From NCBI GenBank assembly GCA_019639135.1, contig JAHBSL010000009.1:62001-126000 (forward strand): a stretch of 64,000 nt of DNA. The letters are read 5' to 3'. Position 1 is the first letter of the stretch; each line of letters starts with the position of its first letter. A program made the translations under genes and the position numbers. Below the pieces are notes generated by a model. It made no database searches. It had not been told where the DNA came from and worked only from the letters and a program-made list of their open reading frames with translations. This document shows positions 16,151-25,290 of the stretch, in pieces. This DNA is from Acidobacteriota bacterium. Lineage in GTDB: Bacteria; Acidobacteriota; Blastocatellia; Pyrinomonadales; Pyrinomonadaceae.

Positions 16151-17511
16151 TCCTTTCGCGCCTCCTTTGTCGGTTGGCTTGTCGTTGCCGCAGAGTTCTC
16201 CGGCAGGCCCGTCACGAGGACATAGCCGTTCGCGCCAGCGGGAACCTCCAGGAAGCTGTCCTCTCGCTCGTTCTTCAGGAACGCACCGGACAGATCCTCC
16301 GTCGTCGACTCGGTCCCCCGACGCAACGGCTCCGAAAGGACCACGGTGCTGCCGGACCGGATCGCTCCGACAGAACCGAGAACGGAAGCGGCCGTATCCT
16401 TCATTCCGCGAAAGAACCGCGCCCACTGCGAGGTGAGATTTCGTCTTTTCCCCTGGATACCCGAACCACCGTCGAGGCCGAGAAGCTCTCCACTGAACTT
16501 CACAAGCACACCGGAAACCGGATCGATAAGGCCTACTACACTAACGAAAGCCCTGACGGATTCACCGCTCCGGACATTTCCGACGAGCATCGTTCCGGCA
16601 GGGTACGAGAAACCTTTTCCTTCCACCGGGCGTGTCAATTCCATTCGCACGAATCCGCCCGAACTGCGAAGCGTATAAATAGAGCCGACAAGCCGGACGG
16701 GCAGCATCGTTCCGAAAGGTATTTCACCTGGCGGCGCGGCGATTGCTGATGCCGGCTTTGGAGATTCGGCTTCAGTCCCTCTGTGCCTTTCGTCTTTGAC
16801 GGAAGCGTTCTTGATTATTCCGAAGAAAAGGGAGCGACCCCGGGCATCGTCCGAATTGGCAACTTTTGACGCAGGCACGCTTCGAGTCCCAGTTTCGGCG
16901 ATAGCGGATTTTGAAGGGTCGGGTGAACTCGGTTTGCTCGCCAAATTCAGATCGGTTAACGGCAAGGAGTACGACTCTTTTCCCCCGATCGATGCCTTCG
17001 CGTCTTGATCGGCGGCGCCCGCCTTTGGAGAAATGTCATCAGCATCTCCCTTGCCGGCAGGAATCCCGGCTTGAGTAATGTCTGCCGGAACACCCGAGTC
17101 GTCCGGATGTGCGGCAGTGACAGACGCCGATGACGGAGGAGCGACCATACTCAGAGCCATCTTCAGCTTCTCATCTTCAGTTGCGGGTGCAGAAGTTTGG
17201 GTGTTTTTTGGTCCACTTCTGTTTATCGCTTCCGTCTTCGGTGAGGAAAACCATCCCATCCCGAAGAACCAGGCGATAGCGACGACGAGAATGCAAAGGA
17301 AGACCGCGAACGCAGCAACGGTCCTGACTACCTGCCATCGGCGTTTTTTTGGTTTTTCACCCCGCTCTTCAATTTCAGCATTATCTTCGTCGGCTATGTC
17401 TTCAAGTTCGTCCGAAGAGTTTTCAAGCAGCAGCTTTTCTCTCGCATCGTCGTCTTCGAAACCTGGTAGTGCTGTCGGTACGTCGGCTGGATCAGGTGTC
17501 GTCTTTTCCAT
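16147..17511 (-). CDS. virB10: VirB10/TrbI-type T4SS protein
   Basis: A 454-residue protein with a cytoplasmic acidic N-terminus, a membrane segment at about residues 66-87 (TVAAFAVFLCILVVAIAWFFGMG), a long Pro/Ala/Ser-rich linker and a C-terminal beta-barrel domain beginning near residue 255 (GEIPFGTMLPVRLVGSI). The segments FSYPAGTMLVGNV and GANGYVLVTGLP fit the VirB10/TrbI family, which spans both membranes in the core complex. GGAGTAGG precedes the ATG, 9 bases after virB9. Confidence 0.85.
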   Translation of the reverse strand: MEKTTPDPADVPTALPGFEDDDAREKLLLENSSDELEDIADEDNAEIEERGEKPKKRRWQVVRTVAAFAVFLCILVVAIAWFFGMGWFSSPKTEAINRSGPKNTQTSAPATEDEKLKMALSMVAPPSSASVTAAHPDDSGVPADITQAGIPAGKGDADDISPKAGAADQDAKASIGGKESYSLPLTDLNLASKPSSPDPSKSAIAETGTRSVPASKVANSDDARGRSLFFGIIKNASVKDERHRGTEAESPKPASAIAAPPGEIPFGTMLPVRLVGSIYTLRSSGGFVRMELTRPVEGKGFSYPAGTMLVGNVRSGESVRAFVSVVGLIDPVSGVLVKFSGELLGLDGGSGIQGKRRNLTSQWARFFRGMKDTAASVLGSVGAIRSGSTVVLSEPLRRGTESTTEDLSGAFLKNEREDSFLEVPAGANGYVLVTGLPENSAATTSQPTKEARKE

Positions 17512-17520
17512 TGGTGTTTC

Positions 17521-18813
17521 CTACTCCTTTCCTTTTGGATCACCGAGACTTGAGGCTATCGGCGCATCGGCGGCTTCACGGTGTGCGACGAGGATGCGGA
17601 CATTCTGATTAGTGCTGAGGATCGGAGCCTTGTAGACGAGAGCGTAATAGGCGGTCGAACCGGGCTGCACAAGTCCTTCCAGAGTTGTCGACTCAACGTA
17701 TTGAGCTGCAAGCCGTGTTGTCTGAATGTTGTTTCCGCTTGTGTCGGTTGTTTGGACCTGAAGCTCGGGCATACCCGGCACGAGTCTTAGGTTTGCCGCG
17801 GTGATGTTGCGCACCGCGACCACTATTAGCCGCGTTTCCGGATCGAGCTCCGTGATGCGCGATACCGAGAGTTCAAGGCCGTGCTGCGGTTTCGACCACG
17901 GACCGAAAAATTTCTTCGGCTCCCTCAAAGACTCGGCGAGCTTTTTGTTGGCAAGTGTCGATATCTCACTGTCTGTTTTCTTCTTATCCGCGCCTTTGCC
18001 GCGAGCGTTTCTCGAGTTTGCAAGATTTGCGTACGCGGAATTTATCGGATGATTTCTTTCACGAGGCGTTTCGCCTGAGTTCATCGGTTCAACGGGTAGA
18101 GATGATCCAACGAGCTTTGAGACTGCCCGTGAGTTCATCGGTGATGGCGAACTGTTTTCACCACCAAGATCAAATGCAAGGCCGGCTGTGCGCCTCGCGG
18201 AAATGACGGCCTCGCGATCATAGGTGATAACGCATCGGTGAGCGTTCTTTCTAAGTTCCGCGACCGGGACCAATTCGAGGATCAGGACAAGCCCCGATCT
18301 CATCTGGAGGCTGATCGCACTAGCGGCAGAGCCGTCACGCGACGGCAGGAACGACTCTCCGGGATAGATAGTTATCGACCTATCCGTTTCCCTTGTCGGC
18401 GATTGAAAGACTGAGGCGAGTTTCGGATTCCCCTCGTGAATGTAGTAGATGCCGTCAGAGGCCGGAAACTCGACTATCGAGACTGCGTTTTGGGCGAGTC
18501 CCAGCCGTATTACGGTGGGCTGCTTCGGATTGACCGTCACCCTGGCCTCACCCGAGAGATACTCAGGTTCAGCCAGATTGACGATCGAGACCGGAGCCGA
18601 CTGCGGAGACAGGAGTGGTTTCGCAGGGGTTTCGGCGGCCGGTCGGGAAACTTGCTTTTGTGGTCGTTTCTTGACCGTTTTTGATTTAATCGGTCTCGGT
18701 TGTGCCTGGGCTGCGATCTCGGGCAAGCCGAGAAAGATAAGTGCCGAAAGAAGGGCGGCAAGAGCGAGTTTTGATACTTGAATGTTCATAAGATTGATAA
18801 GCAGGTATTTCAT
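17521..18813 (-). CDS. virB9: VirB9/TrbG-like T4SS protein
   Basis: A 430-residue exported protein: hydrophobic signal sequence at about residues 14-36 (ending AAQAQ), a Lys/Pro-rich linker, an N-terminal beta domain (VTVNPKQPTVIRLGLAQNAVSIVEF) and a C-terminal domain that begins after a low-complexity Asn/Ser/Lys-rich linker. Position between VirB8 and VirB10 and the domain order fit VirB9, the outer-membrane-side partner of VirB10 in the core complex. Met9 is an alternative start. The exact subfamily is uncertain because the sequence is divergent. Confidence 0.75.
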   Translation of the reverse strand: MKYLLINLMNIQVSKLALAALLSALIFLGLPEIAAQAQPRPIKSKTVKKRPQKQVSRPAAETPAKPLLSPQSAPVSIVNLAEPEYLSGEARVTVNPKQPTVIRLGLAQNAVSIVEFPASDGIYYIHEGNPKLASVFQSPTRETDRSITIYPGESFLPSRDGSAASAISLQMRSGLVLILELVPVAELRKNAHRCVITYDREAVISARRTAGLAFDLGGENSSPSPMNSRAVSKLVGSSLPVEPMNSGETPRERNHPINSAYANLANSRNARGKGADKKKTDSEISTLANKKLAESLREPKKFFGPWSKPQHGLELSVSRITELDPETRLIVVAVRNITAANLRLVPGMPELQVQTTDTSGNNIQTTRLAAQYVESTTLEGLVQPGSTAYYALVYKAPILSTNQNVRILVAHREAADAPIASSLGDPKGKE

Positions 18814-18822
18814 GTGGATGGA

Positions 18823-19626
18823 CTACTGCCCCTGTATCACGTTCGGCGACGGGGCAGCGGCGGTCCCCTGTTCGGCCTCGTCCGCGATCAGTGTCACGGG
18901 CGAAACGGATTTGCCGTTGACCGGCTCTACCCTGAAGCGAAGGATCGTGAAGCCGGTGCGTAGATTGTTGTCGTTCCTTACAGGCGATGATGGGCTGTCC
19001 TTAAGCAGGAACTTGGCCTTCAGCTGCACGGATTCTTCGACATCCTGCCCGGCCGCTTTACGGCGTATCTTTCGAATGCCTATTGCCCGAAGCACGTACG
19101 GATCGTTCTCATCGATGGTGAGGTCCTGGAGTTCCCACGACGAGTTGACGCTCTCCGCCTTCTCCGCCGCAAGCACTCCGTTCTGTTTCAGACGTGTCGC
19201 CATCGCGATCGAGAGATCCGGGTCGAGCATCCGCAATAGCTTGTTGACTTGGCTTTCGCGGTTCGCTTGTTCGACTTCGTAGAGGGCGGCAAGGAACTCC
19301 TTCACCAGATATTTCTTGTCCGTGGTGGTCGGAGTGTCGGGCGAGATACTGACCGTTTCGGTTGAGCCGTAGTCTCGATTGTTTAGTTCCACGACACGTC
19401 CCGAGGATCTATCGATCACAATGCGGTCAGCCTTTCTCAAAGACAGAAATACATTGATCCCGACGCTTAGTGCCAAAACTGTCAGGAGTACCCATACGGC
19501 CTTGAATAGCGACGATATTGTAAGTACGTCCTCGGGATCGCGGCTCAAGTAGAGCTGCGTTTCTAAAGCCGCAAAAGTTTCAGTCGCAACCTCGGAAGTT
19601 TTTGTATCTGGTGTTTTTTCTTTCAT
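18823..19626 (-). CDS. virB8: VirB8-like T4SS protein
   Basis: A 267-residue bitopic inner-membrane protein: short cytoplasmic tail, membrane segment at about residues 42-65 (LFKAVWVLLTVLALSVGINVFLSL) and a periplasmic NTF2-like domain, as in VirB8/TrbF. The domain contains the long helix EFLAALYEVEQANRESQVNKLL. The ATG at 19626 overlaps the stop of the preceding small ORF (TGATG), indicating translational coupling; a GTG one codon upstream is also possible. Confidence 0.75.
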   Translation of the reverse strand: MKEKTPDTKTSEVATETFAALETQLYLSRDPEDVLTISSLFKAVWVLLTVLALSVGINVFLSLRKADRIVIDRSSGRVVELNNRDYGSTETVSISPDTPTTTDKKYLVKEFLAALYEVEQANRESQVNKLLRMLDPDLSIAMATRLKQNGVLAAEKAESVNSSWELQDLTIDENDPYVLRAIGIRKIRRKAAGQDVEESVQLKAKFLLKDSPSSPVRNDNNLRTGFTILRFRVEPVNGKSVSPVTLIADEAEQGTAAAPSPNVIQGQ

Positions 19627-19811
19627 CACTTCGTGTGCGGACTTGGCCGCCGTGTTTCGACTATTCGCAAAATGGATGCCAAAGGCGAGAAGGCATGTTT
19701 TCGCTGTTCTAAAGATGTTCTTTCCTTCGTTTGGAGCAAAACCGAACCGATGGTGCGGCGGATCGCGGCAGAAATGAACCAGTCAGCGTTCTCCCGGGCG
19801 AACACCCGCAA
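19626..19811 (-). CDS. small coupled ORF between transglycosylase and virB8
   Basis: A 61-codon frame that begins 28 bases inside the end of the transglycosylase gene and whose stop overlaps the virB8 start. The predicted protein is basic (many Arg/Lys) with a moderately hydrophobic first third and no lipobox. The tight overlaps at both ends favour a translated gene and its position would suit a VirB7-like small component, but it lacks the VirB7 lipoprotein signal. It may equally be a spacer that only keeps ribosomes moving. Confidence 0.4.
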   Translation of the reverse strand: MRVFARENADWFISAAIRRTIGSVLLQTKERTSLEQRKHAFSPLASILRIVETRRPSPHTK

Positions 19812-20643
19812 AAGTTGATCTGCCTTTTTGAGCCGGGAGGCCTCGAACTTCGGAAGATATGATCACAGGAGCCTTATGGTCTATTGGCTGTAGTTTGCTC
19901 TGACCATTTACGCGAAAGCGGGTTCCGGTACGCGGATCATAGAGCACTGTGATCACCGGTGTTCCCGAAGGACTCTTTTCTTCGCGAGATTCTCGCTCTA
20001 ACGCGAATGTCCCTGTAGCTTCATCAAGAGTTGATCTTTTCTTGACTCCCGCAAATTTGCCCTGAGTTTCCAGCCAGCGATATATCCTTCTCCCGTTCGC
20101 AACGTAGTCAATTGTCTCTTTGTAAGGCGGAACCCCTGCGGACGTTCGTCGCCCGGAAGGGTTTATTAGCTTGCCCTGTGAGCGGATCGTCCTGCCCTCC
20201 AGATACGCTAAAACAGTGCCTTCGCCTGCGTTATAGGCAGCAAGAACAGACTCCAGGCGCCGATCAAAAAGCCGACCGAGATACTTCACATACCGAGCAG
20301 CCGCGTGGATCGACGAGTTCGGATCATATGGGTCGGCGAGACCGAATCGTGCGGCGGTTGCTGGAATAAACTGCATAAGCCCTTGAGCGCGTCTGGGGCT
20401 AGTCAGCCACGGCCGGAACCTCGTCTCGTTGTATGCGATCGTCCAGAGAAGAACTGGATCCACTCCTTCTTTCAGCGCTGCATCGGCTATTGTTCGCTCG
20501 AACAGCGCAGCGCGTGAAAGCACATCCATTCTTGAAAGTGCGGTCCGCGTGAAAACGGTTCGGGATTGCGAAGAGATCGCCAAGGGACTTACGAGAGATC
20601 CGAGTATCAAGAGAAGAGCAGCAATGTGATTTCGTTTTTGCAT
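19783..20643 (-). CDS. virB1: lytic transglycosylase (VirB1-like)
   Basis: A 286-residue secreted SLT-type transglycosylase that would open peptidoglycan for the secretion channel. A signal peptide covers about residues 1-25 (AALLLILGSLVSPLAIS), the catalytic Glu is in YNETRFRPW, and the family motifs GLMQFIPATA and AAYNAGEGTV follow in order, then a C-terminal extension of ~90 residues. The ATG at 20643 directly precedes the signal peptide; the frame extends 10 codons further. It is the first gene of the minus-strand T4SS operon. Confidence 0.92.
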   Translation of the reverse strand: MQKRNHIAALLLILGSLVSPLAISSQSRTVFTRTALSRMDVLSRAALFERTIADAALKEGVDPVLLWTIAYNETRFRPWLTSPRRAQGLMQFIPATAARFGLADPYDPNSSIHAAARYVKYLGRLFDRRLESVLAAYNAGEGTVLAYLEGRTIRSQGKLINPSGRRTSAGVPPYKETIDYVANGRRIYRWLETQGKFAGVKKRSTLDEATGTFALERESREEKSPSGTPVITVLYDPRTGTRFRVNGQSKLQPIDHKAPVIISSEVRGLPAQKGRSTFAGVRPGER

Positions 20644-20721
20644 GACGCGACCGGCTCGCAACCAACGTGCCAACCGCCTCCCTTGCGACGCGGCACAAGC
20701 CTTGCAAAGCGAGCGAAACCG

Positions 20722-20753
20722 TTGACGCTTCCCGAAGTCTAGCGAGGCGTCAA
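20722..20753. promoter_or_regulatory. inverted repeat in the divergent T4SS promoter region
   Basis: Perfect 7-base arms TTGACGC (20722-20728) and GCGTCAA (20747-20753) lie in the 134-base gap between virB1 (minus) and virB2 (plus). Each arm begins with TTGACG, a good -35-like hexamer, on opposite strands, so this could be an operator or a pair of divergent promoters for both T4SS operons. Confidence 0.5.
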
Positions 20754-20777
20754 GAGACTTTTACGCGAGGACGAGAA

Positions 20778-21119
20778 ATGAAGAAATCTTTTCGAACCAT
20801 ACGATACGCCGCGGCGCAGCTGGCTCCGGTCGCGGCCGTTCTGCTTTTTACAAACATCCTGTTTGCGCAAGGACCGATCTTCACCGGGGATGCGAGCAAT
20901 CTTTCGAACATCATCCGCGAGTCACTGAAGCTGATGGCGATCGTTCTGTTCTGTCTCGGTGCGGTGGGTGTTGCATGGGCGATCTACAACAAGATGACCG
21001 GGAAGGAATGGGGGAACCAGGCCTTCGGGTCTTTGCTTTCTTTCGCGTTCGGGACGATCGTCGCCGTCTTCTGGCAGCTTGCTCAAGGCCGGGCGGTCGG
21101 AGTCGACACCAACTTTTAA
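20778..21119 (+). CDS. virB2: VirB2/TrbC-like pilin subunit
   Basis: A 113-residue small membrane protein with a signal-like N-terminal segment (about residues 14-31, ending FAQG) and two further hydrophobic helices (residues ~50-67 and ~83-100), the layout of VirB2/TrbC prepilins. The ATG at 20778 follows GAGG; the frame runs 37 codons upstream but the signal sequence begins here. It leads the plus-strand T4SS operon virB2-B3-B4-B5-B6. Confidence 0.8.
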   Translation: MKKSFRTIRYAAAQLAPVAAVLLFTNILFAQGPIFTGDASNLSNIIRESLKLMAIVLFCLGAVGVAWAIYNKMTGKEWGNQAFGSLLSFAFGTIVAVFWQLAQGRAVGVDTNF

Positions 21120-21130
21120 CGGAGGGCGTT

Positions 21131-21466
21131 ATGAGACGACGAGCGACCAGGCCCAACGTGTTTCGCGGCCTGAAAAGGTTCGGGGTTTATTCGACCGACT
21201 GGAAGTACATACTCGTACCGACTGCCGCGGCATATCTGACGCCGTTCGTCTTCGGCCTCTGGTTCGGTTATGTGCCGCTTGGTTTTCCTCTTGGCTTGTT
21301 TACGTTCCTGATACTGCTCGGAACCTTCAACTACCTCCGCCTGAGCAAACCCGAATGCTGGCTTTCGCAGAAGTTCGACGCGGAGATCGATAGGTGGCAG
21401 TCGATCCGGCCCCCGCTTCACACCGAGCTGGATCCAGCCGTCTGGGTAAATAAAACAAAGACATAA
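21131..21466 (+). CDS. virB3: VirB3-like T4SS protein
   Basis: A 111-residue protein with two adjacent membrane segments at about residues 27-45 and 50-67 and a short soluble tail, as in VirB3/TrbD. The ATG at 21131 is preceded by GGAGGG 5 bases upstream. It lies 11 bases after virB2 and 3 bases before virB4, the standard order, so the assignment rests on size, topology and neighbours. Confidence 0.8.
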   Translation: MRRRATRPNVFRGLKRFGVYSTDWKYILVPTAAAYLTPFVFGLWFGYVPLGFPLGLFTFLILLGTFNYLRLSKPECWLSQKFDAEIDRWQSIRPPLHTELDPAVWVNKTKT

Positions 21467-21469
21467 ATC

Positions 21470-24334
21470 ATGGACACAGCAAATCTTTCATTCGCACACG
21501 TAGCGATCTCACTTTTCGGAAGTCTGTTTTCTATTGGGCTGGCGCTTGTGGTCGGTTACCGGATCGTTCCGGCATTCAGGGCCCACAAGGGACACTTAGC
21601 GGTTCACTCGAATCCCACCGCGGTCCAATATACAAAGATCACCCAACCGGGACGGCTGTTCCCGACCGAGATCGCCGGTCTCGACGGCAACATAATTCGC
21701 TATAGAGATGGGAGCTACGGAAAAGCCTACGTCTTCGATCCCGCGAACAGTCTCTACGTTGACGGAAACGTAACCGAACAACGCATCGAGGAACTCAAAA
21801 CCATTCTCATATTCGAGAAGCCGAAGAACACGATCATCCAGTTTCGGTTCCTCAATTCGCCCGATACAGGAGAGGTGCTCCGGGATCATCTGCGCTCGCG
21901 CGATGCGGAATCGGCGGACCCGATCGCCGGTGTCCTTCACGCGACCAACCTTTCGCTTCATGAAGAAGCTATTCGGTCGGGCAACGTCATGCGGCAGACT
22001 GCAACCGTCTGGATACGCGTGCCGGTCCGGGACTCGGCCGATAAAGGAATGCTTTCGTCTTTACTGCCTTCGCTTCTCCGGGACGTGAAGGAGAACGGGA
22101 TCGCATATTTTTTACGCTCCCCCTTCTTAAGAATAAGAAATCGCGAAAGTGAATTGTTGGTGAAACGTGAAATGCGAAGTGAAGCCGTGTGCAGATCGAA
22201 GGCGTCACGCGTATTCCAGTCATTCGAAGCAAACTTCCCGCGGAGCCTTCAGTTACGCGAGATGACCCGGCCGGAAGTTTTCGAGGCACTTTTCATCAGT
22301 CATCGGAGGGAGCATCGATCCGCACCCATTCTTCCTAAGTTTGCGTTCGTCGATATAAGGCGTTATCTGTGCAGTACAGAGATCGAAAGCGCGCGAGACC
22401 AATTCGTTCGGCACGACGGCACGCCCGTGAGTCTGGTCAGCCTGAAAACCCTTCCGAACGGCTTCGTGACCGCAGATGTTATGCGGTACCTGACGGCGAC
22501 GCGAGCACTCGGATTTCCTCATGAAATCGTTGTGGATCTGATGACCACGGAAAAGCAGGCCGCGAAAAAGGACCTTCAAAAGCGCATCGACCGGATCGAG
22601 GGCAGCCGCAACACCTGGCTTGGATTTCGGAACTTGAAGAAGGACGCGATAGTCATCAAATCCGATCTGGAGAATCTTTTGGAGCAGGTCGAAAGCGATA
22701 ACGAAGAGATCTGCAACCTCCGACTTAACGTGATTGTCTTTGCCGGACGCTCGAAAGGAGCAAAAGAGACGCGGAAGCAGCTTGAGTTACTGGACGAACG
22801 ATGCGATGCCGTGGTGTCAGCTATCCGCAAAAAGATAGGTGCCGATGCGGTTCGTGAAGATGCTGTTCGTCAGCGAGCGCTCTATCCTCGGATGCTTGCG
22901 GGCGAACTATCAGCGAATCGGACCGGTCAAGAGCTTACCGAAACCGCTGACTCGGTCATAGCCTTTGTTCCAGCCGAGACGAGTTGGCGAGGCAGCAAAA
23001 GGCCGCACAGCATCTTTACCACTCCGAACGGACAGATGTTCGGCCTCGACCTGTACGACCGATCCTTGATCAAATCACCGACCGTGATCGTGACGGCAGC
23101 ATCGGGTGAGGGAAAGTCGTTCCTTGCGTCGATGCTGATCACGGACATCCGTGCTCATCGCGGGAAAGTAAAAGTGCGCGTAATGGATTATCGCCATTCG
23201 TTCAAGCCCATCTGTCGGCTATTCGGCGGAAGGCAGATAGAGTTCACCGAAAAAGATCCAAGACCGATCAATATCTGGAACTATCCGTACATCGAGAACG
23301 GCGCGCCCCCGACCAAACGGCAGCTCGCGATGGTCCTCACGGACATCCTGATCCTGAGCAAGACGCCGAAGACCGACGCGATCACAAGCGCGATCGCGTC
23401 GACCGTAATAGATGAGGTCTATAAGATGGCCCTCGCACGGAACGGTCACGGCCGCCCGAAGTTCCAGCCGACCCTCGGGCACTTCCTCGACATCCTGAAA
23501 AGCTACCACTGGAATCTTGGTGAAGAGAGACACGCCAATGAGCTCTACCTGAAGCTGAACGTTCACCGAAAAGACCCGTGGCTGAACGCTCCGACGCACC
23601 CCGAATACGACGAGCCTTCGATGTTCGATGTGTTCGAACTGTCGGGCATAAGCAGCCTCGACGAGAAGATCCGCGAAAGCGTCGGCTTCAGGATCAGCGC
23701 ACAGATCATGCAGGAGATCGGCGAGGAAAATGCCCAGCACCAAAAGACTCCGATCCTTTTCCTTTGCGACGAGATGCGCGAGATCAACCGCCATTTCCCG
23801 GCTATTCAGGAACTGATCGCGGAGGCCACAGTCACCGGGCGAAAGGAAGGGCTTGTCACTGTACTTTTCTCGCAAGCCTATGAGCATTTCACCGGCACAC
23901 CTGAGCAGCCGAACGTAACGGGCGTCGATCTCGTCAAGAATTCGGGTGTGAAGATGATCGGGAAACAGATCGGCGGCTTCGAGCGTCTCGCTGACGATTG
24001 CGAGCTTGCTCACGAGACCGTCGCCGCGATCCGGGGAATCAGGAACCAATACGGCCGTTACACGCAATGGGTGTTTGTCATCGGTAGCGGCGTGGACAAG
24101 ATCGTCCAGATGGCGGAGATCCGTCTCTCGCCCGCGATGCTGTGGGCGAACACGAACGACACGAACGAGGCGAATGCCCGGCGGCTTGTCGAGAATATTC
24201 GACCCGACCTACCTCCGGAGATCGTCGTCTCTTGGCTGGCCTCGAAATATCCGAGCGGCTTGACCGCGGTCGGCCTCACGGGGATCTCTCCCATAGACCT
24301 GAATGAACTTAGCGGCTTGGAGGTGGCGGCATGA
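21470..24334 (+). CDS. virB4: VirB4/TrbE family conjugal ATPase
   Basis: A 954-residue ATPase that powers pilus assembly and substrate transfer. An N-terminal membrane segment (about residues 9-31) is present, which only some VirB4 proteins carry. Walker A is ASGEGKS with Lys549 and Walker B is PILFLCDEMREI near residue 767, followed by VTVLFSQAYEHF. Length and motifs match full-size VirB4. Its stop overlaps the start of the next gene by 4 bases. Confidence 0.95.
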   Translation: MDTANLSFAHVAISLFGSLFSIGLALVVGYRIVPAFRAHKGHLAVHSNPTAVQYTKITQPGRLFPTEIAGLDGNIIRYRDGSYGKAYVFDPANSLYVDGNVTEQRIEELKTILIFEKPKNTIIQFRFLNSPDTGEVLRDHLRSRDAESADPIAGVLHATNLSLHEEAIRSGNVMRQTATVWIRVPVRDSADKGMLSSLLPSLLRDVKENGIAYFLRSPFLRIRNRESELLVKREMRSEAVCRSKASRVFQSFEANFPRSLQLREMTRPEVFEALFISHRREHRSAPILPKFAFVDIRRYLCSTEIESARDQFVRHDGTPVSLVSLKTLPNGFVTADVMRYLTATRALGFPHEIVVDLMTTEKQAAKKDLQKRIDRIEGSRNTWLGFRNLKKDAIVIKSDLENLLEQVESDNEEICNLRLNVIVFAGRSKGAKETRKQLELLDERCDAVVSAIRKKIGADAVREDAVRQRALYPRMLAGELSANRTGQELTETADSVIAFVPAETSWRGSKRPHSIFTTPNGQMFGLDLYDRSLIKSPTVIVTAASGEGKSFLASMLITDIRAHRGKVKVRVMDYRHSFKPICRLFGGRQIEFTEKDPRPINIWNYPYIENGAPPTKRQLAMVLTDILILSKTPKTDAITSAIASTVIDEVYKMALARNGHGRPKFQPTLGHFLDILKSYHWNLGEERHANELYLKLNVHRKDPWLNAPTHPEYDEPSMFDVFELSGISSLDEKIRESVGFRISAQIMQEIGEENAQHQKTPILFLCDEMREINRHFPAIQELIAEATVTGRKEGLVTVLFSQAYEHFTGTPEQPNVTGVDLVKNSGVKMIGKQIGGFERLADDCELAHETVAAIRGIRNQYGRYTQWVFVIGSGVDKIVQMAEIRLSPAMLWANTNDTNEANARRLVENIRPDLPPEIVVSWLASKYPSGLTAVGLTGISPIDLNELSGLEVAA

Positions 24335-25263
24335 TCGGAATGAAAGGAACGTTTAGGCAAATGATCCTCGGAGTTGTTCTTTCGTCAATACTCATTGGCA
24401 TCGATGTCCGCCCGGCGCAGGCGCAGTGGACCGTTTTCGATCCCTCGCAATATGCACTCCAGGTCGCGAAGAAGATCGAGGAAGCCGCCCGCTGGGTCGA
24501 AACGATCAACCACTACATACAGATGTACGAGAACGCTGTGCGGCAGTATCAGAAAATGGTCGAGAGTGTCACGAATCTGCGTGGGATCCTCGACAAGGTC
24601 GATGAGCAGATCATGCGGCACAAGCAGTTGATAACGACCTACGCCACGCTCGGGCGGCTTATCCGAAGCACGTTTGAACTTAAGAAACGGATCGAGGCCA
24701 CGATAACGAGCCAAATACACTCGGTCGTGAACATCGCCCGCAGGCTCAAGAACGGCGTCTTCGATATGGAAGCGAACAAGCGCGACCTGGACGACTTCCT
24801 TCGCCATTCGATCGGCCGCAGTGCGGACGCACATTTTGCTAACCTCGAACGGCTCGCAAAACTCGACTCCGAACTTGAGCGCATGCTTTTCGATCGCGAG
24901 AACATACTTCTCGATCTCGCCAAACTCTATGAAGAGCGGGAAAAGATCGCAGACGCGACACGGGTGATCTCCGCGAATCCCGATGCGAATCAGGACGGCG
25001 TTCAATCCCTGATCGACCAGATGCTTGCAGTGAACCTTCGGATCACGACCGTTGAAGGCCAGCTCCGTGAACTCGAAGCGAAGATCCAGGCGAAGTTTAT
25101 CGCTTACGGTCTCAAGATCGAGCAGATGACGGAGTTCGGTAAGGAGATCCGCCGAACCACTGAAATGATGATCGGGATCACCCGAGCCTCGGACGACTTC
25201 TTGCGCGAACTCGAACGATACGAGGTCTGGAACGACGACGTCTATCAAAGTCCTCTTCCATAA
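24331..25263 (+). CDS. trbJ: VirB5/TrbJ-like T4SS protein
   Basis: A 310-residue exported protein with a signal peptide (about residues 10-31, ending AQAQW), then a mostly alpha-helical, charged body with predicted coiled coils (residues ~45-110 and ~165-215). The N-terminal VFDPSQYALQVAKKIEEAARWVETINHY segment is typical of TrbJ/VirB5. It overlaps virB4 by 4 bases (ATGA) and precedes virB6, the normal TrbJ position. It probably sits in the periplasm or at the pilus tip. Confidence 0.8.
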   Translation: MIGMKGTFRQMILGVVLSSILIGIDVRPAQAQWTVFDPSQYALQVAKKIEEAARWVETINHYIQMYENAVRQYQKMVESVTNLRGILDKVDEQIMRHKQLITTYATLGRLIRSTFELKKRIEATITSQIHSVVNIARRLKNGVFDMEANKRDLDDFLRHSIGRSADAHFANLERLAKLDSELERMLFDRENILLDLAKLYEEREKIADATRVISANPDANQDGVQSLIDQMLAVNLRITTVEGQLRELEAKIQAKFIAYGLKIEQMTEFGKEIRRTTEMMIGITRASDDFLRELERYEVWNDDVYQSPLP

Positions 25264-25290
25264 AAAGACTCCATTCAAAAATCAAAAGCC

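Noticed and set aside
23219-24067. Long minus-strand open frame inside virB4 (also 24385-25278, 39819-40763, 15529-16749 on the opposite strand of other genes)
   Set aside because: Fully overlaps a clear gene, no family features, Arg-rich or low-complexity translation typical of antisense shadows in GC-rich coding DNA.
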